Positions 52,859-64,000 of a stretch of 64,000 nt of DNA are shown piece after piece. The position numbers and the translations under genes were made by a program. A model generated the notes under the pieces. It did no database searches, was not told the DNA's origin, and saw only the letters and a program-made list of their open reading frames with translations. This DNA is from Novosphingobium cyanobacteriorum (lineage in GTDB: Bacteria > Pseudomonadota > Alphaproteobacteria > Sphingomonadales > Sphingomonadaceae), in the NCBI RefSeq assembly GCF_029436685.1, contig NZ_JAROCY010000002.1:186001-250000 (forward strand), in the 5' to 3' direction. Each line of letters starts with the position of its first letter. Position 1 is the first letter of the stretch.

Positions 52859-53272
52859 ATGGGTCCTGTGAACTGGCTTGCAGTGGTGATGGCGGCGCTG
52901 GCCGCGCTGGTGGCGTCGGGCGTATGGTACGGCCCGCTGTTCGGCCGCGCGCGGCTTGCGGAAGTGGGGCCGGGCGGCCTGGGTGTGCGCAACGCGCCGG
53001 GGCGGACGATCCTGCTGTCGGTGGCGCTGCTGCTGATCACCGCATCGATGATGGGCCACATGTTCGCCCGCGTGGGGCAGGCGACGCTGGCGGTGAAGCC
53101 TTGGCTCTACTTCATGATGTCGGGCGGGCTTGCCATCGCCTTCGTCATCCCCTCGCTGTGGATCAGCTACACCCATCAGCGCATCTCCACCCGGCTGGCG
53201 CTGATCGACGCGGGATACTGGCTCTTTGCCTATCTCGCGATGGGCCTCACCTTCTGGTTCTTCAAAGCCTGA
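52859..53272 (+). CDS. DUF1761 membrane protein
   Basis: This 137-residue protein has four predicted membrane helices ([80 protein letters not shown]). The VWYGPLFGR start and DAGYW near the end fit the DUF1761 family. Function is unknown. Its 3' end overlaps the convergent LysM/LytM gene by 11 bases. Confidence 0.8.
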   Translation: MGPVNWLAVVMAALAALVASGVWYGPLFGRARLAEVGPGGLGVRNAPGRTILLSVALLLITASMMGHMFARVGQATLAVKPWLYFMMSGGLAIAFVIPSLWISYTHQRISTRLALIDAGYWLFAYLAMGLTFWFFKA

Positions 53273-53992
53273 CCGGCAGGTAGGGCGCGGGGTCGCGGGG
53301 CACGTTGCCCTTGCGCAGCTCGAAGTGCAGCAGCGGCCGACGCGCCTCGCCGCTCTGGCCGATGCGGGCGATGACCTGACGGGCCTTGACCAGTTGTCCC
53401 TCTGCCACCCCAACCTTGCCGAGATAGGCATAGGCGGTGACCCAGCCGCCACCATGATCGATCAGGATCAGCTGGCCGAAGCGTTCGGGTTCGTTGCCGG
53501 CATAGATCACGCGCCCGGCGGCGGCGGCCTGCACCGTCATGCCGGCGTGGGCGGCAAGATCGATGCCGTTGGCAGGCAGGCCGCGCACGGTGGCGCCGAA
53601 GCGGGTTACCACTGCGCCCGATGTCGGCCAGCCAAGGCTGGGTGCGCCGGGTTCACGGCGACGGCTGACGGGCGCTTCGGGCAGGGGGCGGGGCGGCGGG
53701 GCCGGTCGCACGATGGGAGCGGGACGGGGCGCGGCCCTGGCCTTTGTCGCTCCGGCGGGATCGGGGCGCTTGATCATCTGTCCGGCACGGACCGCGTAGG
53801 GCGCAGGAATGCCGTTGGCGGCGGCGAGGTCTTCAAGCCGCACCCCCATGCGCCGGGCGATGGCGGCAAGGGTATCGCCATCGGCCACCACATATTGCCA
53901 CGCAATGATGGGCCCCGGCGGAGCGGCGAGCGCCGGGACCGGGGCGGCCATCAACAGGCCAACCGGCAGCAGAAGCGCCGCCAGCCGCCGCA

Positions 53993-53993
<1 letters not shown>
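53262..53993 (-). CDS. LysM/LytM protein with degenerate peptidase site (NlpD-like)
   Basis: The 243-residue protein has a signal peptide (LAALLLPVGLLMAAPVPALA), one LysM domain (YVVADGDTLAAIARRMGVRLEDLAAANGI), a Pro/Ala/Arg linker, and a C-terminal M23/LytM domain. Zinc ligands of active M23 enzymes are not all kept: the HxxxD site reads N142-GID145, the next His is Tyr190, and HxH reads L-L-H223. It is therefore probably a non-enzymatic activator of cell-wall amidases, as EnvC/NlpD are. Start overlaps the serS stop (TGATG). Confidence 0.83.
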
Positions 53994-55282
<1,289 letters not shown>

Positions 55283-55313
55283 CTATGCCGCCTGAACCGC
55301 ACCGGGGCAAGCG

Positions 55314-55520
55314 TCAGGCGTGCGCTGCAGCCTTCGGCGCCATCGTGGTGCGGATGCCCAGCACCGAATAGAGCGGGCACAGGCCGACCACGCCGGTGAC
55401 CAGCGGCACCACGCCGATCAGCCCCCAGGTCTGGTGATAGAGCAGCGCCAGCGCAAAGAGGATGGCCGCAGCCAGCACACGCACCACGGCATCACCGCCG
55501 CCGATATTCCGCTTGAACAT
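55314..55520 (-). CDS. DUF2892 (YgaP-type) small membrane protein
   Basis: This small protein (68 residues) begins MFKRNIGGGDAVVRVLAAAILFALALLYHQ and contains a second hydrophobic segment ending GLCPLYSVLGI. NxG-D-R-R-x-x-G and CPLYxxxGI are DUF2892 features; the family forms two-helix membrane domains, sometimes attached to rhodanese. AAGGA lies nine bases upstream of ATG 55520. The longer frame is not used. Confidence 0.82.
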   Translation of the reverse strand: MFKRNIGGGDAVVRVLAAAILFALALLYHQTWGLIGVVPLVTGVVGLCPLYSVLGIRTTMAPKAAAHA

Positions 55521-55648
55521 TGGGATCGTCCTTTTCCGTCCTAACCCTGCTGACCAAGCACTGCGCGCAGTGCGCGGCATTGACCGGAATCAAAGGGGAG
55601 GGTGGACAGGGCAATCGGGCGAAGGCGGGGTGGCCCGGCTTATGGCGG

Positions 55649-57343
55649 TCAGAACAGGCCGTCGTCTTCGTCGTCGTCGTCCGTGGCGACGGCCACAGGG
55701 CTGGCGGTGGCGATGCCGGAGATCCCGGCGGGGAGCAGGCGGTTATGAAGTTCGCGCTCTTCGGCCATGGTATAGCTGCGGGCGATCTGGTCGAACACCG
55801 GCTGGAGCGCGGATGGCTCTGCCGGGCTGCCGCTGGCGGCGGCCTGCGCCAGGCCGGCGGCAAGGGTCATGATCTGCGGGCCCTGTCCCGATGCCTCATC
55901 AAGCGCGATCGAGGCGGTGGACAACGTGTGGTGCATTTCGCCCGCGCGCGTGTTGACGGTTTCCATCGCCGCATCGGTGCGGTTGCCGCATTCGCGGATC
56001 AGATCGATGAAATGGCCGAGCTGGCTTCCCGAAGCGCTTTGTGCGGCGGTGGATTGTTCCTTCATGCGCAGGCTGGGATCGACAAGTCCCTGCTTTGCCC
56101 CGAGAATCGCCTCGATCACGCCATCCAGCTTGTTGGAATGGGTGCGGATCTCGTTGGCGATGACCATGACCGGACGCCCGACGCGCTCCGCCGTGCGGCA
56201 ACTGAGCCCGATGTTGATCGCCATGTGCTGCACGTCGAGCCGCAGGTCGGTGATCGCTTCGGCCTGGGCGGAAACCTCGTCAACGGTGCGCAGGATCAGG
56301 TCCAGCGTGGCCAGACCTTCGCTGTCGGTGCGATCAAGCTGGGCGATCATGCCGTGGGCTTCTGCCGCACCGCTTTCAAGACGGGACAGGAAGGCCTGGC
56401 CTTCGTCATTGCTGCCTTCGTTGCGCGTGCGCAGGCCGACCAACTGTTCTGCGTTGTCCTGCAAGCGGGCGAGGGCGATGATCACGGCATCGAGATCGCG
56501 CGCATATTCCCGCCCGGCTTCGTCCGCCAGGCCGGCGAGGAGGGCGTGGACAGGGGCCGCAGATGCCCCGAGGCCTTCGGCAAGGACAAGCCCGGCGGCA
56601 ACATGTTCAAGCCGCTGGCGCACACGGTCACCCACCTGAATCGCTCCGATGGCGGCGAAGAGTTCGGTCTGGATCGACTGGGCGAGTGTGGAGACGGACT
56701 TGGCCAACCGGGCGAGCCCGGCATGGTGCGCGCGAAGTGCTTCGGCTTCCTCCACCAGCATGTTCGGCACTTGTGGCAGGACCTTGCGGCATTCGTTGAG
56801 CAGCAGCTGGTCACTTTCCCGCATCTGGCGCAGACCGGCATCGAGCATGGCGAGCTTTGCATCGAGCCCACGAACCTGATCATCGCCTTCGTGCAGCTTG
56901 GCCCGCATGCCGTCGGCAAAGTCCATGAAGTGGGGCAGGCCGGCGGCCGTGATCTTCACGTTCATGCCATAGACGTCGAGCACCTGGATACAGCGCATGA
57001 CGTTCGAGGCGGCCTCGCGCAGCGCCTTGGTGGCCTGTTCGATGGTGGCAATCTCGGCAGAGCGCTGGTCGACATGATCGCGCACCGCGAGCAGCGCCGT
57101 GGCGGCGCGGGTCAGGTCGCTGACCGCCGATGCGCCGACGCCCCCTTCGAACACGCCCGCCGCTTCACCCAGCGCAGCGACGATGCCACCGATCGCGTCG
57201 ACTGAGCTGGCAAGGGCGGTGCTGGCCTTGTCAAACTGCGTATCGATGGAGGACAGGACCGCGCCAAGCTCACCACGCAGGTCCGACAGGCCGGAAGCGG
57301 GGCCGAGGCCGCCGGGCGGGGCGGGGAGCGGGAGCGCAGCCAT
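55649..57343 (-). CDS. Chemotaxis-operon soluble coiled-coil protein with acidic tail
   Basis: This 564-residue protein has no membrane segment and is mostly long helices. It includes MCP-like runs (LDLILRTVDEVSAQAEAITDLRLDVQHMAINIGLSCRTAERVGRPVMVIANEIRTHSNKLDGVIEAI) reminiscent of a receptor signalling hairpin. The end is a run of acidic residues, ATDDDDEDDGLF. CheZ and other CheY partners use an acidic C-terminal helix ending in a Gly/Phe motif, so a CheY-binding tail is possible. It is the last gene of the che operon, two bases after cheB. I do not recognise a named family. Confidence 0.65.
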   Translation of the reverse strand: MAALPLPAPPGGLGPASGLSDLRGELGAVLSSIDTQFDKASTALASSVDAIGGIVAALGEAAGVFEGGVGASAVSDLTRAATALLAVRDHVDQRSAEIATIEQATKALREAASNVMRCIQVLDVYGMNVKITAAGLPHFMDFADGMRAKLHEGDDQVRGLDAKLAMLDAGLRQMRESDQLLLNECRKVLPQVPNMLVEEAEALRAHHAGLARLAKSVSTLAQSIQTELFAAIGAIQVGDRVRQRLEHVAAGLVLAEGLGASAAPVHALLAGLADEAGREYARDLDAVIIALARLQDNAEQLVGLRTRNEGSNDEGQAFLSRLESGAAEAHGMIAQLDRTDSEGLATLDLILRTVDEVSAQAEAITDLRLDVQHMAINIGLSCRTAERVGRPVMVIANEIRTHSNKLDGVIEAILGAKQGLVDPSLRMKEQSTAAQSASGSQLGHFIDLIRECGNRTDAAMETVNTRAGEMHHTLSTASIALDEASGQGPQIMTLAAGLAQAAASGSPAEPSALQPVFDQIARSYTMAEERELHNRLLPAGISGIATASPVAVATDDDDEDDGLF

Positions 57344-57345
57344 GG

Positions 57346-58431
<1,086 letters not shown>

Positions 58432-59295
58432 CTATAGCTTCCTGAACACGGTGCCGGCCACCTGGGTCAGGCTGTGGCGGAAGCCTGTGATCGATTCGGA
58501 ATGGCCGAGGAACAGGTAGCCCCCCGGCATGAGCCGGTCGCAGAGGCGGCCGACCACTTGTTCCTGCGTTGCCTTGTCAAAATAGATCAACACGTTGCGG
58601 CACATGATGATGTGCATCTGCTCATCCAGTGCATAGCCGCTGTCCATCAGGTTCAGCCGTCCGAAGGCGACCTTGCGCCGCAGTTCTGGCGCGATGCGGA
58701 CGTCGTGGCGCTTCGGGTCGCGCGCTTCGAGGACATACCTGCGGCGCAGCGCGGGCGGCACGGGATCAACCATCTCGCGCGGGTAGATGCCCTTGACCGC
58801 CGTGGCGAGCACCTCGGTATCGAGATCGGTGGCGAGGATGCGGTAATCGAACCCGCGATTGCGTGCGGCGAAATCATCGAGCAGCATGGCGAGGGTATAG
58901 GGCTCGGCCCCCGTGGAGCAGGCGGCGCTCCAGCAGCGGATCATGCGGCAATGATCGCTGGCGTATTCGGGCAGCACGGTATCGACCAGGTAGTCGAAAT
59001 GCGCCGGTTCCCGGAAGAAGTCGGTCTTGTTGGTGGTGACCGCGTTGATCAGGTGCTCGATCTCGGCCGGATCAACCGAATGGCCCAGCACCATGTCGCA
59101 GTATTCGCGCACGCTGGACAGGCCGGCCGCGCGCGAGCGACGGCGCAGGCGGCCTTCCAGCATGGTCTGCTTGCTGGCCTTGATGTTGATCCCGGTTTCC
59201 GCCTGGATCAGCGCGGCCAGCGCCTTGAACTGGCCGGGCAGAATGCGGTCCTGCTCGTCCGGAAGGGCGAAGGCGGTGTGGCTGAGATCGTTCAT
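58432..59295 (-). CDS. cheR: Chemotaxis protein methyltransferase
   Basis: CheR (287 residues) methylates receptor glutamates with SAM. The N-terminal helical domain contains GINIKASKQTMLEGRLRRRSRAAG; the SAM domain has NKTDFFREPAHFDYL, CWSAACSTGAEPYTLAMLL, ILATDLDTEVL, and IIMCRNVLIYFDKATQEQVV. ATG 59295 removes 13 upstream residues. It lies 16 bases after the soluble MCP gene. Confidence 0.95.
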   Translation of the reverse strand: MNDLSHTAFALPDEQDRILPGQFKALAALIQAETGINIKASKQTMLEGRLRRRSRAAGLSSVREYCDMVLGHSVDPAEIEHLINAVTTNKTDFFREPAHFDYLVDTVLPEYASDHCRMIRCWSAACSTGAEPYTLAMLLDDFAARNRGFDYRILATDLDTEVLATAVKGIYPREMVDPVPPALRRRYVLEARDPKRHDVRIAPELRRKVAFGRLNLMDSGYALDEQMHIIMCRNVLIYFDKATQEQVVGRLCDRLMPGGYLFLGHSESITGFRHSLTQVAGTVFRKL

Positions 59296-59311
59296 GGTTT
59301 CACCCGGCGCT

Positions 59312-61213
59312 TCATGCCGCGCGGCCAAAGTCACCGTCTTCGGTGTCGGCGCCGCCGTTGGTCAGGTCCAGCGCGAAGCCGCTGAGCCGTTCCTGCTGGT
59401 GCGCGAGCGAATTGGGGCGCACCGTGGTGCGTGCGGGTTCCCTGCGCTTGGCCGGGCGCGGCGGCGCAGCACGCTGTGGCACTGCGGCGCGTGCTTCGTC
59501 GATCTGGAAGAACGCCAGCGAGCTTTGCAGCTCGTCAGCGCGCGAGGCGAGCGATTCCGACGTGGAGGAAATCTGTTCGGAAGCGTTGGCGTTCTGCTGC
59601 GTCACCTTGTCGAGCTGCTGGATCGCCTCATTGATCTGCGAGGCGCCGATATCCTGTTCACGGCAGGCGGCGCTGATTTCGGAAACGAGCTCTGCGGTGC
59701 GGCGGATATCGGGCACCAGCTTGCCCAGCATCTCGCCGGCATCGGTGGCGGCATGGACCGTGTCGGCGGAAACGGAAGCGATCTCCGCCGCGGCGGTCTG
59801 GCTGCGTTCGGCCAGCTTGCGCACTTCGGACGCGACGACGGCGAAGCCCTTGCCGTGTTCACCGGCACGGGCGGCCTCGACTGCGGCGTTGAGCGCGAGC
59901 AGGTCGGTCTGGCGGGCGATTTCCTGGACGATGCCGATCTTGTCGGCAATGGTGCGCATGGCGCTCACGGCCTTTTCGACCGCCTGGCCCGACGCCTCGG
60001 CGTCCTTGGACGACTGGCGGGCGATCTTCTCGGTCTGGGCGGCGTTGTCGGCGTTCTGTTTGATGTTGGCGGCCATCTGCTCCATCGAGGCGGAGGCTTC
60101 CTCGGCCGAGGCGGCCTGTTCGGTGGCGCCCTGCGACAGCTGCTGCGAGCTGCTGGCCAGCGTGTTGCTGCCGTCGGCAACTTCGGATGCGGCGACACCG
60201 ACATTGCCGGCGAAAGCGCGCAGGTTGTCCACAAGGGTGTTGATCGAATCGCGCATCAGGCGGTGATCGCCCTTGCAGTCGATCTCCACGCGTTCGCGCA
60301 GGTCACCCCCGCTCAGCTTGCCCAGGATGCGATTGCCTTCCTCGATGGGCAGGAGCGTGGCGTCGAGCATGCCGTTTATGCCGCTGATCAGGCGCTCGAA
60401 ATCGCCGACGAAGCGGCGCGCATCGCCGCGTTCGCCCAGCTTGCCATCGGTTGCCGCGACGATGAGCGCCTGGATCTCGGACACGATCGCGCGCAGGTTG
60501 GTGCGCAGCGTCTCGATGGTATCGTTGATGAAGGCCTTCTTGCCGGGGAATCGTTCGAGCGGGGCGTCGAAGTTGCCCTCGCCAAATTCCTTGACGCAGG
60601 CCATCGCCTTTTTCTTCACGGCGATGTGCCCGGCGACCATGTCGTTGATGCCGCGCGCCACGCAGGCGAAATCGCCCTGGAACTTGCGATCATCGATCAT
60701 CACGTCGATCTCGCCGCGGTCATGCTCGGCAGACATGTGGTTCATCTCGGCGATCAGGCCGACGAGGTTCTGGCGCAGCGTTTCGATGGTATCGTTGATG
60801 AAGGCCTTCTTGCCCGGGAACTGTTCCAGCAGGGCCTTGAAGTTGCCTTCAGCCAATTCCTTGACGCAGGCCATCGCCTTCTTCTTCACGACAATGTGCG
60901 AGCCGACGAGATCGTTGATGTTGCGGGCCATGAGCGCAAGATCGCCACGGAAGCTTTCGGGCGGTACGACCACGTCGATCTCGCCGCGATCGTGTTCGGC
61001 GGTCATCGTGCGGATGGCCTGGCCCAGATCGGTCACCGGCTGCAGCGAACGGTCAAGCAGGCGATTGATGGCTTCCACCATCTCGCGCGTCTGCGGGTTT
61101 CCATCGGCGTGGAGCCGGTCGGCAAGGTTGCCGGCGGCGTGCGCGGATTCGACCCGGGCGATTTCCTGCAGCACGAGGCGAGAGGAAACTCCGGCAAAGG
61201 GATTGAGCGACAT
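59312..61213 (-). CDS. Soluble poly-HAMP chemoreceptor
   Basis: This 633-residue receptor has no hydrophobic segment, so it is cytoplasmic. The N-terminal half is tandem HAMP-like modules, including two copies of a 90-residue unit ([21 protein letters not shown]...[11 protein letters not shown]...[16 protein letters not shown]). The signalling domain shows [20 protein letters not shown] and [38 protein letters not shown]. The end is a Pro/Arg linker and tail [10 protein letters not shown]...GDFGRAA. AAGGACGGGAA precedes ATG 61213. It lies between cheW and cheR. Confidence 0.92.
   Translation of the reverse strand: MSLNPFAGVSSRLVLQEIARVESAHAAGNLADRLHADGNPQTREMVEAINRLLDRSLQPVTDLGQAIRTMTAEHDRGEIDVVVPPESFRGDLALMARNINDLVGSHIVVKKKAMACVKELAEGNFKALLEQFPGKKAFINDTIETLRQNLVGLIAEMNHMSAEHDRGEIDVMIDDRKFQGDFACVARGINDMVAGHIAVKKKAMACVKEFGEGNFDAPLERFPGKKAFINDTIETLRTNLRAIVSEIQALIVAATDGKLGERGDARRFVGDFERLISGINGMLDATLLPIEEGNRILGKLSGGDLRERVEIDCKGDHRLMRDSINTLVDNLRAFAGNVGVAASEVADGSNTLASSSQQLSQGATEQAASAEEASASMEQMAANIKQNADNAAQTEKIARQSSKDAEASGQAVEKAVSAMRTIADKIGIVQEIARQTDLLALNAAVEAARAGEHGKGFAVVASEVRKLAERSQTAAAEIASVSADTVHAATDAGEMLGKLVPDIRRTAELVSEISAACREQDIGASQINEAIQQLDKVTQQNANASEQISSTSESLASRADELQSSLAFFQIDEARAAVPQRAAPPRPAKRREPARTTVRPNSLAHQQERLSGFALDLTNGGADTEDGDFGRAA
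60461..61000 (-). repeat. Two 270-bp in-frame coding repeats
   Basis: Units 61000-60731 and 60730-60461 each encode 90 residues starting AEHDRGEID and ending in a conserved FPGKKAFIN...TLR...NL segment. Spacing is exactly 270 bases: the ATGAAGGCCTTCTTGCC block recurs at 60528 and 60798. Divergence between units is mostly in surface positions. They match the three units in the neighbouring receptor gene. Confidence 0.88.
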
Positions 61214-61284
61214 GTGGTTCCCGTCCTTCCTTCGATCGCCGGAGAGCTGGAGTGAGACCCGTCAGCTGCGGCGTGTTTTCCCGT

Positions 61285-61773
61285 TCAGGCGTTGACGAGC
61301 CGATCCTGCCCGCCAGCCATGACTGCATCTTCCGTGGTGAATATCCGCGCCGCATCGACGATCACGACAAAGCCGCTCTCGCGCCGCACGACGCCGGTGA
61401 TGTATTGCGAATTCCAGCGCACCCCGATGTCGGGCGCCGCCTCGATCGTGGCCGTGTCATAGCTGCTGACGCTGAGGACCCGATCGATCACCACGCCAAG
61501 GGTGAGAACCCGGTCAGCCAGCGGCACATCGAGAATGAGGATGCGGGTGGCCAGCGTGGGTTCCGCCTGGGGGAGCCCGATGCGCTTGCGGAAATCGACC
61601 GTGGGCACGCCCTGCCCGCGCACATCGGTCAACCCGACAAAGTGCGCGGGACCATTGGGCACATAGGCCGGCGGCGCATAATCCAGAATCTCGCGGACCA
61701 TCGCCACCGGGACGGCGAACACTTCGCTGCCCAGTCCGAATTCGACGACCTGGAGTTCGCCCGCGCCGGTCAT
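61285..61773 (-). CDS. cheW: Chemotaxis coupling protein CheW
   Basis: CheW (162 residues) links receptors to the kinase CheA. Typical sequence: [61 protein letters not shown], then [23 protein letters not shown] and [21 protein letters not shown]. The ATG overlaps the stop of the upstream receptor gene (ATGA). CheA is not in the window. Confidence 0.94.
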   Translation of the reverse strand: MTGAGELQVVEFGLGSEVFAVPVAMVREILDYAPPAYVPNGPAHFVGLTDVRGQGVPTVDFRKRIGLPQAEPTLATRILILDVPLADRVLTLGVVIDRVLSVSSYDTATIEAAPDIGVRWNSQYITGVVRRESGFVVIVDAARIFTTEDAVMAGGQDRLVNA

Positions 61774-64000
61774 GCCGCACGTCCGAAGTCGGCATCGTCG
61801 GCATCGGCGCCGCCGTCGGTGAGGTTCAGGGCGAAGCCGGCAAGGCGTTCCTTCTGGTCTGCCACGGAATTGCGCCGGGGGGCCCTGGCTGCCGGCTTTG
61901 CAGAGGGTTTCGGCGCAGCGGCGCGTGCTGGGGCAGGCGTGCGGCGGACGGGCGCGCTGGCGTGGCGTTCCTGGCCGATGCGGAAGAAGGAGATCGAGTG
62001 CTGCAGGTCTTCTGCCTGCGAGGCCAGTTCCTCGGAGGTGGATGAGATCTGGTCCGACGCAGCGGCGTTCATCTGGGTCACCTTGTCGAGCTGCTGGATC
62101 GCCTCGTTGATCTGCGATGCGCCGATGTCCTGTTCGCGGCAGGCAGCGCTGATTTCCGTGACCAGTTCGGCGGTGCGGCGGATGTCTGGGACCAGGCGGG
62201 CAAGCATTTCACCCGCGTCGGTCGCCACCTTGACCGTCTCGGACGAGACCGAGACAATCTCTGCCGCAGCGGTCTGGCTGCGTTCGGCCAGCTTGCGCAC
62301 TTCCGAAGCGACGACGGCGAAGCCCTTGCCGTGTTCGCCAGCGCGAGCGGCCTCGACTGCCGCGTTCAGGGCCAGCAGGTCGGTCTGGCGGGCGATTTCC
62401 TGCACGATGCCGATCTTTTCGGCGATGGTGCGCATGGCGTTGACGGCTTTCTCGACCGCCTGGCCGGACGCCTCGGCATCGCGCGAGGACTGGCGGGCGA
62501 TCTTCTCGGTCTGGGCGGCGTTGTCTGCGTTCTGTTTGATGTTCGCAGCCATCTGCTCCATCGAGGCGGAGGCTTCCTCGGCAGAGGCGGCCTGTTCGGT
62601 GGCACCCTGCGAGACCTGTTCGGAGCTGGCGGCAAGCTGACGACTGCCGGTGGACACGTTTTCTGCAGCAACAGACGTGCTGCCCACCACGGTGCGGAGG
62701 CGCTCGAGCATGGCGACCAGCGCCAGGCCGAGCTGGTCATCGGCGGAGAGGGCCTGATGCTGGACGGTAAGGTCCCCTTCCGCAATGCGGTCAGCCACGG
62801 CAGCAGTCAGCCGCAGGTTTTCCACCAGGCGGTTGATCGCGTCACGCATCTGCTGGTGATCGCCGTGGCAGTCGATGGTCACCAGTTCCTGCAGGTTGCC
62901 GCCGCTGACCACGTCGAGCACGCGGTTCCCTTCCTCGATGGGCAGGATGATGGCATCGAGCATGCCGTTGATGCCCGCGATCAGCCTGGCGAAATCGCCC
63001 ACGAAGCGGTTCGCCTCGCCCCGTTCGTTAAGCCGGCCAGCAGTGGCGGCAACGATCAGGCGCTGGATCTCCGCGGTGATCTCGCGCAGGTTCATGCGCA
63101 GCGTTTCCACGGTATCGTTGATGAATGCCTTCTTGCCGGGGAACTGCTCCAGCGCGGCGTCGAAGTTGCCTTCGCCGAATTCGCGGATGCAGGCCATGGC
63201 CTTCTTCTTCACGGCGATGTGCCCGGCGACCATTTCGTTGATGCCGCGCGCCACGGCGGCGAAATCGCCCAGGAACTTGCCGTCGTCGATCATCACGTCG
63301 ATCTCGCCGCGATCGTGCTCGGCAGACATGTGGTTCATCTCGGTGATCAGGCCGATCAGGTTCTGGCGCAGCGTCTCGACGGTCTGGTTGATGAAGGCCT
63401 TCTTGCCGGGGAACTGTTCCAGCGGAGCCTTGAAGTTGCCTTCAGCCAATTCCTTGACGCAGGCCATCGCCTTCTTCTTCACGTCGATATGCCCGGCGAC
63501 CATGGAATTGATGCCACGTGCGACCAAGCCGAAGTCACCCTGGAACTTGCCGTCGTCGATCATCACGTCGATGTCGCCCCGGTCATGCTCGGCAGACATG
63601 TGGTTCATCTCGGCAATCAGGCCAGATAGGTTGCCGCGCAGGCCTTCGATGATTTCGTTGATGAAGGCCTTCTTGCCCGGAAGCTGCGGCATCGGCGCCT
63701 TGAAGTTGCCCAGCCCGAATTCGCGCACGCAGGCCATGGCCTGCTTCTTCACGCTGATGTGCGCATCGACGAGGTCATTGATGTCGCGCGCCATCGCGCC
63801 GAACTGGCCGGGCAGGCGGTTTGCATCGATCTTCACGTCAATGTCGCCCGCAGCGTGTTCGGCAATGACATGGCCAATCTGCGAGGAAAGCTGTTCGACC
63901 GGGGCAGCCATGCCATCAAGCAGGCGGTTGAAGGCTGCCAGCACGGCCTGGGTCCGGGCGTTGGCGGCTGGCGCTTCCAGACGCTGCGACAGGTCGCCCC
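61770..64000 (-). CDS. Soluble poly-HAMP chemoreceptor, N-terminus beyond window
   Basis: At least 743 residues are coded, and the frame is still open at the right edge ([24 protein letters not shown] precedes position 63944), so the start lies outside. There is no membrane segment. Three 90-residue units ([10 protein letters not shown]..., [10 protein letters not shown]..., [10 protein letters not shown]...) are followed by further HAMP-like sequence ([22 protein letters not shown]) and a signalling domain almost identical to that of the receptor at 59312-61213 ([38 protein letters not shown]). The tail ends [14 protein letters not shown]. It is the first visible gene of the che operon. Confidence 0.92.
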   Translation of the reverse strand, partial: GDLSQRLEAPAANARTQAVLAAFNRLLDGMAAPVEQLSSQIGHVIAEHAAGDIDVKIDANRLPGQFGAMARDINDLVDAHISVKKQAMACVREFGLGNFKAPMPQLPGKKAFINEIIEGLRGNLSGLIAEMNHMSAEHDRGDIDVMIDDGKFQGDFGLVARGINSMVAGHIDVKKKAMACVKELAEGNFKAPLEQFPGKKAFINQTVETLRQNLIGLITEMNHMSAEHDRGEIDVMIDDGKFLGDFAAVARGINEMVAGHIAVKKKAMACIREFGEGNFDAALEQFPGKKAFINDTVETLRMNLREITAEIQRLIVAATAGRLNERGEANRFVGDFARLIAGINGMLDAIILPIEEGNRVLDVVSGGNLQELVTIDCHGDHQQMRDAINRLVENLRLTAAVADRIAEGDLTVQHQALSADDQLGLALVAMLERLRTVVGSTSVAAENVSTGSRQLAASSEQVSQGATEQAASAEEASASMEQMAANIKQNADNAAQTEKIARQSSRDAEASGQAVEKAVNAMRTIAEKIGIVQEIARQTDLLALNAAVEAARAGEHGKGFAVVASEVRKLAERSQTAAAEIVSVSSETVKVATDAGEMLARLVPDIRRTAELVTEISAACREQDIGASQINEAIQQLDKVTQMNAAASDQISSTSEELASQAEDLQHSISFFRIGQERHASAPVRRTPAPARAAAPKPSAKPAARAPRRNSVADQKERLAGFALNLTDGGADADDADFGRAA
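63054..63863 (-). repeat. Three 270-bp in-frame coding repeats
   Basis: Units at 63863-63594, 63593-63324 and 63323-63054 each encode 90 residues. The block ATGAAGGCCTTCTTGCC (or one-base variant) recurs at 63121, 63391 and 63661, exactly 270 bases apart. The unit farthest upstream is the most diverged ([23 protein letters not shown]); the other two are close to each other and to the two units in the paralogous receptor gene. Confidence 0.9.

Noticed and set aside
59027..61255. A 742-codon plus-strand frame opposite cheR and the soluble receptor
   Set aside because: The repeats in it mirror the receptor's 270-base units; the sense strand gives a clear chemoreceptor and cheR.
63054..63863. 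Regular 270-base repeats considered as a CRISPR or satellite array
   Set aside because: The units are in frame, encode a HAMP-like module and have no spacer structure.

Overview
The window is high-GC, densely packed chromosomal DNA from an alphaproteobacterium, most likely a sphingomonad (Sphingomonadales, Novosphingobium-like; the genus is inference from gene families only). The pointers are an NDUFA12 homologue next to a DUF2155 lipoprotein and aat, a tRNA-Trp/secE/nusG/rplK/rplA block, an NAD-dependent fds formate dehydrogenase operon, a fatty acyl-AMP ligase, soluble poly-HAMP chemoreceptors, and short GC-rich palindromic elements between genes. No phage, transposase, plasmid or CRISPR genes are seen.

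Layout. 1-2300 (minus): biotin genes bioB-bioF-bioD, with bioD cut by the left edge. 2301-2879: divergent intergenic region. 2880-11279 (plus): a surface-glycan cluster with a UDP-sugar dehydrogenase, two GT4 glycosyltransferases, a UDP-glucuronate 4-epimerase-type enzyme, a TPR protein with an acyltransferase-like C-terminus, and a sulfotransferase. 11332-18800: a LysR regulator, then fdsG-fdsB-[palindromic repeat]-mobA-fdsA-fdsD-fdhD, so a molybdenum cofactor gene lies inside the formate dehydrogenase operon. 18797-20147: a single-domain response regulator and an orphan TonB-like protein. 20276-25898: a four-gene mannose cluster (GT4 fused to a predicted alpha/alpha-toroid, a GH130-like protein, GDP-mannose pyrophosphorylase, phosphomannose isomerase). 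This is the most promising under-described system in the window. 25953-28923: a DUF2721 protein, a polyhydroxyalkanoate-system protein, and an XpaC-like/TelA pair, interrupted by two copies of one palindromic repeat. 29090-35409: a Tat-type class A beta-lactamase, an SDR, a fatty acyl-AMP ligase, RecX, a DUF192 lipoprotein, NDUFA12, DUF2155 and aat. 35521-39322: tRNA-Trp, an apparent two-gene insertion, then secE-nusG-rplK-rplA with a strong terminator. 39346-51019: mixed genes (transglutaminase-like DUF3857 protein, CinA-type protein, a Baeyer-Villiger monooxygenase with a palindromic operator-like site, CorA, a membrane chemoreceptor, a CDF transporter, an unrecognised membrane protein, a YciI-like protein). 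51020-51347: a convergent intergenic region with two strong palindromes. 51348-55520: rimO, DUF1761, a degenerate LysM/LytM protein, serS, DUF2892. 55649-64000 (minus): a chemosensory operon (soluble MCP, cheW, soluble MCP, cheR, cheB, and a soluble coiled-coil protein with an acidic C-terminal tail). The first MCP runs off the right edge.

How the genes work together. The tightly overlapping ATGA/TGATG junctions in bio, fds and che point to translationally coupled operons. The fds set makes a complete cytoplasmic NAD+-reducing Mo/W formate dehydrogenase with its maturation genes. The che genes provide the adaptation limb (CheR/CheB) and receptors of one array; cheA and cheY are not in the window. 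All calls rest on reading the translated sequence; no database search was run.
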